Shown piece after piece: positions 35,701 through 48,210 of a stretch of 64,000 bases of DNA; the stretch's first letter is position 1; each line of letters begins with the position of its first letter. This DNA comes from Apostichopus japonicus (taxonomy: Eukaryota > Echinodermata > Holothuroidea > Aspidochirotida > Stichopodidae), in assembly GCF_037975245.1 (NCBI RefSeq), contig NC_092569.1:29782168-29846167 (forward strand), read 5' to 3'. The notes beneath the pieces are model-generated. The model was not told where the DNA came from. It worked only from the letters and a program-made list of their open reading frames with translations, and did not search any database. The position numbers were made by a program, and so were the translations under genes.

Positions 35701-38700
35701 TCCGTTTTGGATCCGAAGTCTTGATTATGGATCACCAACAGTATAGAACTTTATAGTACACAGTTAAAAGTGCACCATCACCATGCATTCTGCATTCATC
35801 ACCAATGCTATTAGTAGGACTTACACTGTAGAGTCAATGAATTCATGTGAAATTTGTTCATTTTAAATTTTAGAATTTAGATGTTGTCAAAACAGCAAAG
35901 ATCATCAGTATGTTCCCCCTAAATAATAGATTGGTCAAATAGTACTCAAATACATGTGTATGTGTATTCTCATAATTAATAGACTTTACCTCTAAAATTA
36001 GAAATATTGCACACTTGCTAAATTAGAGACCACCGATCGCCCAAAAGACAAACTGGTTTGACAAAGGGCTGTTGAACGTTTCTTCTAAGTTCGAACATGA
36101 GTGACCATTGTTTTATATTTCATCTAGCATATTTAAGGCTAGATACTGATGACCTTCAAATGATGCTTAAATGAGGTGTTGAATAGAGGTGCTGAAATTG
36201 TGAATGAACAAGACTAATGTAGATCTACACTATAGTAGGCTACAGTACAGTAAAATATTAGTGTAAAGAAAAGAAAAGAAAGAGAGAAAAACAAGTGAAA
36301 GTCAAACATGTTGAATGAAGCAAAGTGAGTATAAAACAAAACCAGGGCCAAAAAGTAAAAACAAAAAATGCTGCACAACTAAGAAAGACAATTTAGTTAA
36401 AATAAAACAAACTATAAGAGACATAAATCTCACCGTCTGCAGGTACAGCACAGAAGAGCACAAACATGCAAAATAGAGAATATACATGGACATTAATTAC
36501 ACATAATAATTACAATAATAATAAATAAAAATAGTAGTAATAATAACGAATGCTGCAATATACACATAGATTAAAGGTTGCATGTAATATACAGATCCTT
36601 TATTGCATGCATCTAACACACTCCACTTAAGGAGGAACATGCCAGAGAAACAGAGCATACAATTTGTAAAAGTTATAATTAATAACACATTAATAAATGG
36701 CAGTGCCAAGATACAGACTGACATACAGTATAAATGGATCGTACTGTACATGCATGCTTCACTTAGACTGTACGTGTACAAGCTGCACAAATTAAGGGAG
36801 AACAAGCCATGGTGAATTCATTAGAAAAATATTGCAAGGTTTTTGTGTACATGCAAACTCTTCTCCTGGAAGCAGCTTCACCAAAACATTTTTAATGTAT
36901 TGATGGATTGGAGTATAACTGAGATGAAATAACATTACTTGCCACACAATAGAACCATGCCCCTCTTCTCCCTCCCCCCCCCCCCCCCGAACCTGCATCT
37001 GTTTTGTTTTTATGATGTAAAAAACCTCATTGTGTACATGCAAACTGTACTGTACACACTAACATATATATAGGACAAAAGCTGCAAATTTCAGTCCTAA
37101 TTTCACTTCATTTTACCATCGATGGCATTGAACAACTTGCCGATAAACGTACAAAAGTCTTGTATGTAGTTATATGAATTGTGTGTACATACTGTATGTT
37201 TATGATGTCTTATACATGTACTGTATTTACATACTGTACTCAGCTTCTTATTGTACATGTGACTCACAGTATATAATTTACCACACTCAATACTGTAAGG
37301 ACTGCAATGTACAGCAATTAATGCACTGTGCTGTACTGTACAGTACAGCACACTACATTAGTGTCTTTAGTGTAGTTTGGTGCTCATCTACTCACTCAAA
37401 GAGTAGTTATTAATGACAGTGCAGTAACTTCAGAAAGTACTGTGTGTCAAATATGTGTGTTTTCTGAGAAAATAACAATTCAACATTTTATATGCATTTA
37501 TTGCAAAATTGGTCATCTTGTGTCATTTTTTTAAACATGGAGAAAACATACTTGGAGGCTTTCAGTGATACATATTGTATACATACATAGTGTTAGATTT
37601 ATAGTGTGAAATGAAATGTATCTATGGTTTCTTAAAATCGGCTGAATTCTGAAGAGGTATAACAATCAAATTTGTGATTTTTGTGTACAATTTTGAAATT
37701 TGTCTCTGGTCAATTCCCTCTAAAACTGCTCCAAGCCTGATGAATTAACAGTAAGTCAAAATCAGTATTGTCTCTCAACTTGGATCATGTACATACATAT
37801 TAATGTTGAACACAAAATACAACCTACTGTACAGTACTGTACAGTACTGTACACCGATTAAAGAGTGAAATACCTTGTCAGCTATATGAACACCCACGCA
37901 ATGTACATTTTGCCCTGCATGTAACATTTTTTGGCTGTTTTAAATTGTAGTTTATTGGAACATTGTGAGACAGTGCCCCCGCACTGCAGTATGAGACGGG
38001 TAAGTGTCCTGGAAGTGTGGGCGCAGTACTATCGTTTCCAGCCATGCACAGTAGGTTAATAGGCAGATACGAAAGTGCATACAGTAGTACAGTATCTTTA
38101 TGTATGTAGAGTTGGAGGCAGGTCAGGGAGCAATAAGAAACGTCTCTTTACAATGTAAGAAAACAATTCAATAGTATGTGAAACTACTGTACTGTAAATA
38201 TAGCACAACCAATTGATACAAAGCTGGGCAGGAAACAAACACAGTTCATGAGCAATGGGAGGAAAGGAGACTATGTGTGGAGTACTATCACAGGCACTAG
38301 TACTGTATATAGTCTAGGCATGTATGTGAGTTAGGCTAACTTTGCACACTAGTTAATATGGAATTATAATATATATCTGTTATCCCATCTGAAAATGGGC
38401 AGAATGCTATATATATGTACAGTAAGTGTAGGAGGGCAATGGGACAAAATAGACCTCAGATCCTTCAAGAACTGCTACACATAATTTGAACACTGACTAA
38501 AATTCTCCGACTGATACCATATATGTGTGTGATCGATTATATAACATACGATGTTCTCTGTTCAAGTCATGAGACATTAAAGGGTGTGAAGACTCGCGCA
38601 GAAAGAAACGTCTAATGCTGGTAATCTGACCTATTTTCGAGTGAGGTGTAACAGAAATGTTAGGCACCACCATCGATCCCAGAAAATACACACACAGCTT

Positions 38701-41700
38701 GCTACTGTCGGTAAAATTAGACACTAGTGTACAGTCAGTACATACAGCTGCGGTCGATACCCACAGCACAGTGTGCAAACGATACAGCGATGGACATCTC
38801 AGGTCCAGCTAAAGATAACAAGGTATCACATTTCATCACTCTCTGCATTTAGTGCAAGCAACGGAAAGTTAACTTTTTAAAGATGGCGGCACGCTGTTTG
38901 GGACAAGTCTTCAATGCCTTTATTGTCATTAATGCCTAATTTTCTTGGAATATTTCAGTTCAGGTTTTATCGAAAGGGAAACTAAACAATGACTGAAATT
39001 TTTCCTGAAAGTTACTTGATTTTACAGTAAATATTCCATCCATTATATTTGAAATATCCTGGAATTTATTGCTTTTTTAAGAGGAACAGGATAAACAGTC
39101 GTCACATGGAGTGAAAGGCAGGTCAGTTTGTCACTTATTTTTTCTTATAGCTTTCAAAGATCATCATTATTTTATCAAGTACTATTCTGTTCAGTCACAT
39201 TTGTTCAATTCACTGTACATAATATATTCAGCATATTCTATCACAGCTAAGTAATAAAGCTTTCTCTTCTGAGATGTTCATTAGTGCATTAAGAGTGGAA
39301 CATTGCTGGTTTGAGCGGTAGCACGTCATTGACACATCTTTGTATGCTTCCATGTTACTTGTACTGTACTTTCAATACGTACAGAATATGAGCCCACAAA
39401 TGCTGGGTTAAAAAAAAAGAAGTTCACACCCAAGTTGTATCACATTGTGCATATATACACAACATACATTGCTACATCATGCAACTTTTGGGTTATAATG
39501 TGTTCAACAGTTTACACATGTATATAAAGTGCTTCAAATATATGGTCAATTCCATGATAAGGTCAACATCATACCAAAAAATTTAAAATCAATGTACATT
39601 AAAATTGTATAAGTTTCCAATAAATAGAATACTTGTAGTTACTAAAAATATTTTTTTCACCCCAGAAACATCATTTGTTTGATTATGGGGTCGGTAATAA
39701 CAAATGGTTCCCGTAGTAACTAAATTATGAAAAATACAGTGAAATTTCATTTTGTGCAGATTTGTACATATTAATCATAGGTATCATCAGTGTTTTGGAC
39801 TAATTATATTTGCTATAGCATAGTGCTCACTTAATAGCTTCAATTTTTTTTCTACATCAAGGCATTAGACAATAGTGGTGAATTGAAAACACCCTCCATT
39901 TACTGTCACGCGAGTCACAAAATTTACTGTTTTTGTTTTTTTTTCTCCTTGCCTGCACAATAGTTTTACTCCAAATAATGAATATCAAGTCTTCACATAG
40001 ATACCAAAAGGATTACTGAATTTTCCTTTCCAGAAGATATTCAAATTTTGCGGAAAATCACCCTTTACGAATGTCACGCGAGTCACGTCACGCGAGTCAC
40101 GTCAATTCAAGATAGTGTTTCTACCTATTAACTGTGTGTTGGACTAATTATATTTGCTATAGCATAGTGTTAACTTTATAGCTTCAATTTTTTTTTGACA
40201 TCAAGGCATTAGACAACAGTGGTAAATTGAAAACAGTAAACACCCTCGATTAACTGCCACGTGAGTCACAAAATTTACTGTTTTTTTTTTTTTTCTCCTT
40301 GTCTGCACAGTAGTTTTACTCCAAATAATGAATATCACGTCTTCACATAGATACCAAAAGGATTACTGAATTTTCCTTTCCAGAAGATATTCAAATTTTG
40401 CAGAAAATCACCCTTTACGAATGTCACGCGAGTCACGTCACGCGAGTCACGTCAAATCAAGATAGTGTTTCTACCTATTTACTGTGTGAAATTTGCAGGG
40501 ATGTTATAGTTTGATGAATGAATCACTGATTGAAGATATCATATATGCATTCCCCTTTAATTAGGCAACTTGAATAATATGGGCACACATAATGCAACTA
40601 ATTATGATAATTTCATTTGAAGTATCAGAATTTAAAATCATGAATATTTATTCGCAATATACTGTAATGCCTATTTTATCACCACATTTGGAAAGTTAGC
40701 ACTTGTCATTGATTTTTAAGTAATATACAAAAACATAATATATATTTGTATCTGGCAATGCCATGTGCTATGACTTGACAACCTTAAGGTTTTAACTGCT
40801 CAATCATTCCCAAAATCCTATGAGCGAATGTATCTTCTCAAATATTACACTTTTGGTTTATTCAAATATGACAAATGAGAATGGTAATTTGAATCACATT
40901 TTGATAGATCTCTTTCTTCTATAACTCTCAAATGAGTGACTTCAACAGACTAAATGTTGTTACAAATATTAATTGACAAGATATATTGCCTGAACAACTG
41001 TACTACCCGTACAGTATATTACCTACTGTCTGCAGTCATGAAGGTAACTCGGGGAGGTAATATCATCTGGACATTCCCAAGGGAAGTACCTTTTGGACAC
41101 TTTCTAGACCAATGAATGTTATATTTCACTATGCAAGATCTATACCTTTGATTCACTACTGCATTTGGTCTAGAACTATCCGAAAAGTGAACTAGTCACG
41201 CGAGTCACGTTTTCTTGTCACGCGAGTCACAATACATCTTCATCGTTATTTTCATGCGTTACAACATTTTTTCAAAGTTGCATAGCAATTGAGGTAGAGG
41301 TGTTTTTCAACTTCGGTATGATTACAAAAAGTGATTGGAAATATTTTAATAAGACATAAGAAATCGAACATTTGTGTGTGCATTCTGATTTTTGCTAATA
41401 GTAACTGTCACGCGAGTCGCGTTTAGTTTTTCGCCAATTTCACCCCCAATACTTGAGGTATAAATATTTTTTGTCTACTGTTGTAAGCATTAAGGCTTAC
41501 CTTACTGACTACATGACTGCTTTTTCCCAGGTAATTTCTTTATTTGTTTAATGATATTAAATAGAGAGGAATTTTAGTAAAAATGTCACGCGAGTCACCG
41601 TGGAATTGACCATATTCAAGTTTAGGTTTGAATGTGTAAATTTCATGCACATGTTAAAGCTCAATATCATTATTGCACGGTCCTCAAATTTTAGCAAGTC

Positions 41701-44700
41701 AAAAATAACGGTCACTTGTCACGACCTGTGTGCAAATTAAAACCTGTAACTATTTTTAGAGCCTCTTTCAAAGAAATCTTTCTCGCTGAGACATATTGTC
41801 TTGCTAAATTGAACACTCGTCAATGTCTGGAAAAAACAAAATGATATGCAGCACCTCCAGAAAATTTATCTTGAAAAATTTTAAATAAATTTTGACCATG
41901 TTAAAAAAAAGTGGATGTGATACAGATGAGCTTTACGTACAGTACAGTGCGACTCAAAAACAATAGCCTCACCTCACATCCTTCAGTTTCAGTGCCTGAA
42001 TATCCCTTAATATCTCACGGAAGCTCAGAGGTCTGTTGGGGTATTTCTTTAAAACCTGAAATCAAATTAAATTTTAGGAAAAGAAAAGAGAAAAAACGTT
42101 AAGCACATTATGAATTATACATGTATATAAATATGATTTTAAGTGTTAAAGGTATTACAATGTATACAGTGCAGTATGATGTAAGAACTGCATAACAATT
42201 TAACCATTTAACTGAATATAACATGATACCGTATGCTGTTCAAACGGACCTATGAGAAGAGGGCAAATTCAAGGACAAAACAGGGACACTGCTGTGCGGG
42301 TGCAAAATTTACCAGAAAGTGTTCACTGTACACTATGTGCATGAACAGTACAGTACGCTTACTGTAAGTCACATGTATATGAACAGTAAAAAAGAATAGT
42401 CTGGGGTGATAATTTATTTGTAACAATTTGTGTCATTCTGCGATAATTTGTTAATGATGATTGAAAATCAGTCCGATATTATAAGCATGCCCCCACCGCC
42501 CCCCCCCCCCCCCACCAACCTCCCTTTGTAAATGCCACTGATTTAATTTCCCCAAAAGGTAAAGTCAATGGAATCCTACCCAACCTAAGCTAAAAATAAA
42601 GAAAATGAAATGAAAACAAAAGACACAAAGGTTGTTGTCAATCTGCAACAATGACATACCCAAGTCATCAACTAACTGTATGCTACAAACTGTGTCAACT
42701 TTAGATCCTCACAAACATTAGGTTAGGAATCAAATGTAACATTTCACCATACGATATATAGTAAACATGTTCCTCTACAGTGAAATTTATACACATGTAG
42801 CCTATCCTTGCAAATTGCCTCTAAGTGCACATAGCTCCTTTCTCTATCCCACCCCCCTCCCCCCCAAAAAAAACAACAACCATCCTCCTCCTCATCCAAA
42901 CAACTCAGACGACTGTCAGACAACAGTAGCACTTGGCATCAATACGACTTTATCAGACATAGATGCATCTACAGTACTTAGGAAGCCCAGAGTTCATACT
43001 CTACTGGCTGGCTATAGGATGGCAGTTTGTTTCTCTTTTGTGTATTAACAAGGAAATTTCCATCATTCTTCCATTCCAAATTCTACTGTATTCCACGCCA
43101 AATTGCTACTGAATATGTCAACCATCATCCAAAATGAGCCCAAACTGCTCCTTGGACGTGCCGGCTGTTACTCAACCTTATAATACTGTGCTGTACAGTA
43201 AGCCATTCAGCTTTCAACACAAATGTGTTCAATCTTACATGACTGTCTTCTATGCAGAATGAGGTAAGATGTGGGAGGGGATGGGAGGTGGAGTGGGAGG
43301 AGAAAAAGGGATAAAAGATACCTTATCAAATGTTATAACTTGATTGTGGGCAAATTATCACACTTTGTGAATGAGATGAAGTCCTTGTATAGTCATGATT
43401 GGCAGCTGTTCCTGCATGTTTATACAGTATGTGAATGGATACCATAAATAACCAGACGTGCACAGGCTTTCTGAAAGCAAAATTATTCGTCAAATAAGAG
43501 TGGCTGTGAAAGGCTTGCTGCTGTTTGAACAGGAGTGGCTGTGACTTGACCTTCATAATACTGGGGACTGATGTGCCAAAAAAAACACCATTTAAATTGC
43601 TTCTAGTCCCAATCTTAAATTTACTGTACAGTAGTGAAGCTACTATGACTTATTATCAAGCTACATTTAAGCTGGGCTCTGTATAATTATCAGAATCCCA
43701 AAATTCTGTATTCAAACAGCTACGTACATCAGCAGGCCCACTATATTGCACAATGAACACAAAAGTTAAAAACTTAAAGAGCATACATGTATAAAGGCTT
43801 ACATAAAAGATAGGTCAAAGTAGTCTACTTTAACATATTGGTATTCACTACAACTACAATTATAAATAAAATCAAAAGGATCAGAATAAAGGGGCTCACT
43901 TTCCAAACTTTCGCTATGTCTACAGTTAGCTGTTCAAACAGGTTAAACTTAATCAATTTGATCAAAATTCGGTGAAGGAAAACAAACACAGAGGTAGATT
44001 AAAGTTAACTAATTTAAGGAGGCAAGTACTTATGGATGCCAGCACAGAGGAGTGTTATTTTCTCCATTATGCCAATTAGAGATATTTCTGCTCATGATTG
44101 GCAGATTTTGCCAAATAGACTAGATGTATGTATTGCAAAATCCAGAGAACTTCAATTCTTGCTCACGTCCTTGTCATAAGTTACAGTACTGCTCCGAAGA
44201 AACCTAACATTTGCGCTGCATGGAATGCAATAATCAGTTATCATGCTCATGTCCTCTTGTATAGGAATGCAATTATCGTGGTCATTGCGATAAACTGTCT
44301 ATCTGAGAGTGAATTCCGCGCAATGAACAAAGTTAACTTTATTCATCTCTGCAGAGGTGAGAAGTCCAATGTTTGGTCCGTGCAAGCAATAGTTGTAATC
44401 CTAGTTAATGCTATTCATGCAAGTCACAAAGCAATTAGATCAGAGTGATGTGACAAAATCAGACTTAACCCACTTAAAAAGGCGTTGATTGAGTTCCACA
44501 CACTAAGGCTACTTCGAAACAGAACTGTTTGGTTAAAACCGGCAGTCAGGGTAATGAAATAATCTTGTGGCAAAGCATGAAATGAATTCAGGAGCATTTA
44601 TATTTCAAATCGTTACCTGCCATGTGCTGATTTATCTATGCATATATAAATATGCATTTATATTTATTTCCTTTACAACAATTTTTTTGTTTTACTGAAT

Positions 44701-45183
44701 CAACCCAGCCACTGTAGGGCCTCTACAACCGTACTCAATCTAAATTAACGTTCCCTATGCCAAGTCTGTATCTTACTAGTGTATGGATATTGGTGAAAAA
44801 GTTTATTGTAATTAAGTTTAATTTTAATGGGCACGAATTATTTAAAATAAATATATGAACGATCATCAAACTAACGTGTCTTTTTTGTTGCTAATGTAGA
44901 ACAGCAACAAGATCAAAGAGAGGGCTAAGAGTAGTCTAGGCCTAGTATAACAAGTAATTGTTTTCCGTGTTGGCATAGGCCTAGGCTAGCTTGTACTGAC
45001 AGATAGTGCAATGTACAGTACATTCGTTAGTCTGACTACACAGTACACATATCTGTACGTAATACCACCATATAAAGTGACTCGGGCCAAAGATGGGAGT
45101 GGAATGAAGCTCCGATTTCTTCTTACCAGTTCGGAGGCCTCGATCCAAGTTCTTCCTTTTTGGCGCCTCTTTCTATCCTCCAT
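21765..45183 (-). CDS. ASXL: ASXL (Additional sex combs-like) chromatin regulator, ten exons
   Basis: ASXL proteins bind and activate the BAP1 deubiquitinase, which removes ubiquitin from histone H2A, in the nucleus. Exons (minus strand): 45127-45183, 41973-42055, 31077-31185, 29743-29863, 28236-28565, 27463-27539, 26118-26237, 25757-25866, 24580-24730, 21765-23771. All junctions keep frame; the CDS is 3165 nt (1054 aa). Domains: HARE-HTH, about residues 11-83 ([30 protein letters not shown]); DEUBAD, about 288-386, with the NEFF motif and [13 protein letters not shown]; an internal repeat of TLAQIKA-type segments near the start of exon 10, resembling a motif in vertebrate ASXL proteins; and an atypical PHD at 1017-1054 with Cys/His ligands. 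It is shorter than vertebrate ASXL1-3, mostly in the disordered middle. A possible AATAAA signal lies about 0.8 kb past the stop (20974 to 20969). Confidence 0.95.
24580..24730 (-). CDS. ASXL: ASXL exon 9, DEUBAD second half
   Basis: Encodes [20 protein letters not shown], then [20 protein letters not shown] and KVDPWK. The NEF motif, which contacts BAP1 in this family, is intact. Acceptor CCCTCAG, donor GTATGA. Confidence 0.95.
25040..25675. repeat. About 110-bp tandem array in ASXL intron 8, roughly six copies
   Basis: Units share CATTCCAAATTGTAACAAATG, CTCACAATAACCA, ATGAAGAAACAGGATATGG and AGTACTCATATCACATTG. It lies between the two DEUBAD exons. Confidence 0.88.
25757..25866 (-). CDS. 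ASXL: ASXL exon 8, DEUBAD first half
   Basis: Encodes [20 protein letters not shown] followed by RLLPEVD and SNLR, the first DEUBAD helices. Acceptor TTGACAG, donor GTGAGT. Phase 2 out. Confidence 0.93.
26118..26237 (-). CDS. ASXL: ASXL exon 7
   Basis: 40 codons, from [19 protein letters not shown] to [15 protein letters not shown]. The ETPDSxLVxxN segment matches the start of the ASXL DEUBAD region. Acceptor AACCCAG, donor GTAAGTG. Confidence 0.88.
26519..27125 (-). repeat. Tandem array of tRNA-Thr-like 5' halves, about six units of 100-110 bp
   Basis: On the minus strand each unit holds GATAGCACAGTTGGTAGAG (D-arm and A-box), then AGGGG-CTTGTAA-CCCTT (a 5-bp stem and 7-base loop with UGU in the anticodon position in several units; UGG in the rightmost), then AGGTCAC and an (A/T/G)-rich spacer with TATATGTGTTATATATG. 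Only the unit at the right end carries the GGTTCAATT B-box-like part, so the array looks like an amplified piece of a tRNA-derived SINE. Confidence 0.75.
27463..27539 (-). CDS. ASXL: ASXL exon 6 (77 nt, 26 residues)
   Basis: A short exon found by phase: exon 5 ends in phase 1 and exon 7 needs phase 0, and this segment starts in phase 1 and ends in phase 0. Acceptor ATGACAG, donor GTAATA. Encodes [20 protein letters not shown] and then SLHGK. Support is the frame, splice sites and absence of stops; homology is not certain. Confidence 0.7.
28236..28565 (-). CDS. ASXL: ASXL exon 5, basic linker
   Basis: Acceptor GTCTTCCAG before 28565, donor GTAACC after 28236. Encodes a His/Lys/Arg-rich linker ([20 protein letters not shown]) ending PPEGETNG. 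The RIILKPLK segment resembles the VVLTPLK segment of vertebrate ASXL linkers. The reading frame stays open past the donor, but phase agreement with the next exon supports this end. Confidence 0.82.
29743..29863 (-). CDS. ASXL: ASXL exon 4
   Basis: Acceptor CCTTTTAG before 29863, donor GTAAGT after 29743. Encodes [18 protein letters not shown] and onward to YIPMKKR, an acidic linker after the HARE domain. Phase 0 in, phase 1 out. Confidence 0.85.
30669..31069. mobile_element. 401-bp hAT-like element inserted on the ASXL exon 3 splice donor
   Basis: Terminal inverted repeats CAGTGGCGGAGC and GCTCCGCCACTG. The 8-bp target duplication ATCTTACC (30661-30668 and 31070-31077) is the donor itself: on the minus strand it reads GGTAAGAT, whose first G is the last base of exon 3. 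The intact copy next to the exon keeps splicing possible. No transposase. Confidence 0.92.
31077..31185 (-). CDS. ASXL: ASXL exon 3, HARE-HTH second half
   Basis: Acceptor TTCTTTACAG before 31185. Encodes [20 protein letters not shown] and onward to YGLR. The last base and the donor GTAAGAT coincide with the target-site duplication of a hAT element. Confidence 0.93.
33850..33997 (+). mobile_element. Short tRNA-derived SINE
   Basis: A-box-like GTGATAAAGGCGGTGAC, B-box GGTTCGATCCC, short body and an (ATT)n tail. In ASXL intron 2. Confidence 0.6.
34345..34529. repeat. 185-bp fold-back with perfect 14-bp inverted ends
   Basis: TCAGATACGGTACT (34345-34358) and AGTACCGTATCTGA (34516-34529). No clear target duplication; may be a small MITE. 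Confidence 0.55.
39544..41611. mobile_element. 2.07-kb inverted-repeat element with ten GTCACGCGAGTCAC motifs
   Basis: ATATGGTCAATTCCA (39540-39554) and TGGAATTGACCATAT (41601-41615) are a perfect 15-bp inverted pair; ATAT on both sides may be a target duplication. Inside, a 344-bp unit is tandemly doubled (39795 and 40139). The 14-mer GTCACGCGAGTCAC occurs eight times exactly and twice with one or two changes, the last 2 bp from the right terminal repeat. No transposase frame is seen. A non-autonomous DNA transposon of unknown family is the best reading. Confidence 0.65.
41973..42055 (-). CDS. ASXL: ASXL exon 2, HARE-HTH first half
   Basis: Acceptor GATTTCAG before 42055, donor GTGAGG after 41973. 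Encodes [20 protein letters not shown] and onward to LKDV; the split codon joins exon 3 as Ser, giving [17 protein letters not shown], close to the vertebrate sequence. Confidence 0.92.
45127..45183 (-). CDS. ASXL: ASXL exon 1 (start codon)
   Basis: 19 codons, [19 protein letters not shown], then donor GTAAGA. The basic start followed by TWxEA is typical of ASXL N-termini. Phase 0. Confidence 0.9.
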
Positions 45184-48100
45184 TGCTTGAATGAAAACTT
45201 AAAGTGCTCTTCCCAGGCATCAATGGCCGTTCGGACTTTCAATTAGCGTTCAAAAATCGCGATAAACACGGTCTCCGTTTGTAACGGCAACGCCATTTGT
45301 ATTCAACGTTCAATGCGATATGTGGTACACTCGATGTAGGCATATGTCTACAACACACAAGTTGACCTTTGACCTCCTTGTACCTAATTAACAATGCAGC
45401 TATAACTGTTCGTAAACAAAAAGTGGGGACGACGAAAATTTGGAAAGTAACCCTGAAAGACGTAGGAGTTTCCTCCGTCCTGTACAGTAAGTGTCAATTC
45501 CAACCATAACACATCGATATTGTGCACCTGCGTAATTCTAGGAAGCTTTGTGACTGGTCTTACGCAGAAGCATACGTGTGAATGCAGTCCCAGATTGTTA
45601 CTAGGTTATTCCAAACATTTATCCCTAACGAAGCGTTATACTGTAGGGGTTCTGGGCTAGGCTACGTCTAACGTACCTTGACCAAGTGATTGCGACCGTG
45701 TTTATTTATGGTATACATAAACCCTAAGTTAATTACGTTAGATACATGCATCATGTATGTGGACCTGTCCTACGTTATGCTGTATGTGGACTAGTTAGGC
45801 CTCCTATCGGCCTTGCCAACATTATGATGCGAAATATCATTACAACCAATTTTTACCAAGCTAATGATCATTTTCCCTTTACGTCCCCAGTTGGCACTTA
45901 GGCAAATGTCAGTAGCCACTAGCATGAGCCCAATGTTACTTCTTTGCTTGCCTAATAACATTCACTTAAATTGCCAAAGACAGTCAAGTATGTGAGAATG
46001 GCAAAACAGCTGCCAAAGAGCAAGATAGTGTGAAACTGCGATTTAAGAATTACTTTTTTGGAGCATTCTGCGCAAGAGTTTAACAAAATGTCAATAAAGA
46101 AGTTACATTTGTACCAAAACTAACATGAATGATATAGCCTAGCCTCTCTGTTAGTTATGATACTTCTTCATATGCAAGTGTGATCCACTAACCATCACGT
46201 TATCATCATTGATTTTACATAGTGGGAGAAGGTGCAGTCACAATCCCAAAACCAATCAGTGCAATGTTTCAAAGTAATCTTTTCGAAAGAACAACTAAGT
46301 TATACAGCTTGACCTTCTTTTAGAAGTACTAGTATGGTGGCATATGGTAACTTGACATGTTCCCTAACTTTGAATACCGGATATATGTAGCTGGCAAGCT
46401 GCACAGATAGACACCGGGTTCGACCATGTTTTGAAGTGAATTGTAACCATTTCTTAATGCAGTTGTTATCTACACAGCCTCAACAAAAACTGATATTTAA
46501 CTTAATCTGGTAAAAAAGAAAACATCAGTTATGTGTAGCCTATTCTGAGTCACTTTCATGAAATTATTTCACACATTTACCTAAAGGTATATATATACAG
46601 TTAACTTTAAATAATGCATGTGTGAAGTTACGGAGGTGTTTCATTCCACTGAGTTTTTTTGACTGAGACCTTTAAATACAAGTATCTGTTTCATTCTGCT
46701 GATGCCTGATGAAACCATCAATGAAACTACACAGTTGAATGATAGAAGTTAATGACAGAAAACTTTATTACCAGATTTTATGATGATGGCAAAGTCTCTT
46801 AAATTGTCTATATTTGTTTTAACAAATGTTATGTTCTTTGACTATGTCATATAACTTTGTTTACTATTTATATGTGATTAGCCTACCCCATATGCAAATT
46901 GAAAGACATAGTTTGTCCCTTCTTTTGGTAAATTTTAAGAGCTGCCTTGTTACTGGTAGGCCTTTGTTCAAACTTATTAAATCAGCTCGTAAGTTAGATA
47001 GTTGTGTGAAAGAGACAAAATGATTTTCTGCTTTCTTCTATGACAGTTATTTGTTTGAGTGGGTATATAGTCTGGTACAATGTACAGTGATATATCTAGA
47101 TCAGTTCTCAACCACATGATAAAACTACTTAGACTCTGCAGCTATTTGTTCACAGTAGCTTTGATAGACTTTAATGTTAACTCTATTTGTCTTTGCAAAC
47201 TATGGAAAATTGCTTGCAGATGAACTAAGTTATATCTAGGTAATGATATGTTTCATTCATTGGTGATTGCATTCTAGTAAACCATGTTTTATTATACTTG
47301 TGACCTACAGTACAGTTTATCCAGGATGGTCTGCGAGTAGCCACGAGAATGGAAAATTCTGAGATTGCAGGTTTGTAACTTGAAAGTGCCTCTGAAAGTT
47401 GCTTACAATTTATCACTCACTCAAGTTGCATAGCCCTGATGAAATTATGCAAACATTTCAAATGTGTTGCATTTCAAGGTCAAATCAACAGCCACATTAT
47501 AATAGGAAAACTGTGTGCTTTTGAAGAACATATATCGTGATGATAATATCAAAGATCGCCCATTGTGCTCCATTTCCTAGAGAACAACAAAGTTTTGTTC
47601 TCTAGTAAAAATGGTGCAGTTACCGGTTATATTTTAGCACTACCAAATAATGACTGTAACACTCTTCAGCCCTGATGCTAATTAGGCAAATTAGATTAGT
47701 ACCTCTGATACTGTGTGTTGTCCCCTTGAAAGTCTGTGCTACATACATGTAAGAATGAATTCTGGTTTTGGGGAAAATGAGCCACATACTACTGTAACCC
47801 ACAGGCTGTTTGACGGTTCTAACCAGGAACCATTTGATGGAACCAGTTTATTTATTTGTGATTGTTTAGAGTAACAGTAACATTGGTATTTTAGTAGGAA
47901 GGGATAGTTACCTATAACTTATTACATGTACAGTAGATATATGCATCAGACTCTCTTTCAGTTTTAAGTATTCAAATAATGTTATATTATATTTTATGGC
48001 TGAGTCATTGGTATGGGAGTGGGGCAGGGATGGGGGGGGTGGGTTGATGTTTGTGAATATCAACATTTTCCTGTTAAGTCTTGTTCATAAGTTGATAGAA

Positions 48101-48210
48101 CCAACTTTCATTTGGTAAGACTCTTTATAATAGATTTTGACCACGCCTACAGTATTTTACCCTGTTACGATTCATAGCAAGAGTTAACGTTTATTTCCAA
48201 CACAGTCAAA
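45184..48210. promoter_or_regulatory. Head-to-head intergenic interval of ASXL and the coiled-coil gene
   Basis: 3.0 kb between the two start codons, which point away from each other. CpG density is locally raised at 45190-45350 next to ASXL exon 1. No TATA box or CpG island is convincing by eye. It should contain both promoters and 5' UTRs. Confidence 0.6.

Larger units (their letters stand above)
31186..41972. other. ASXL intron 2 (10.8 kb)
   Basis: Splits the HARE-HTH domain. Holds a SINE (33850), a fold-back (34345), TACTGTACAG palindromic repeats (37825-37852), a YY1-like AAGATGGCGGC near 38880 in a locally CpG-richer patch, and the 2.07-kb inverted-repeat element (39544-41611). No other exon is supportable. 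Confidence 0.7.

Noticed and set aside
38497-38778. 93-codon minus-strand frame as an alternative ASXL first exon
   Set aside because: It does not begin with ATG and no donor in a phase compatible with exon 3 was evident.
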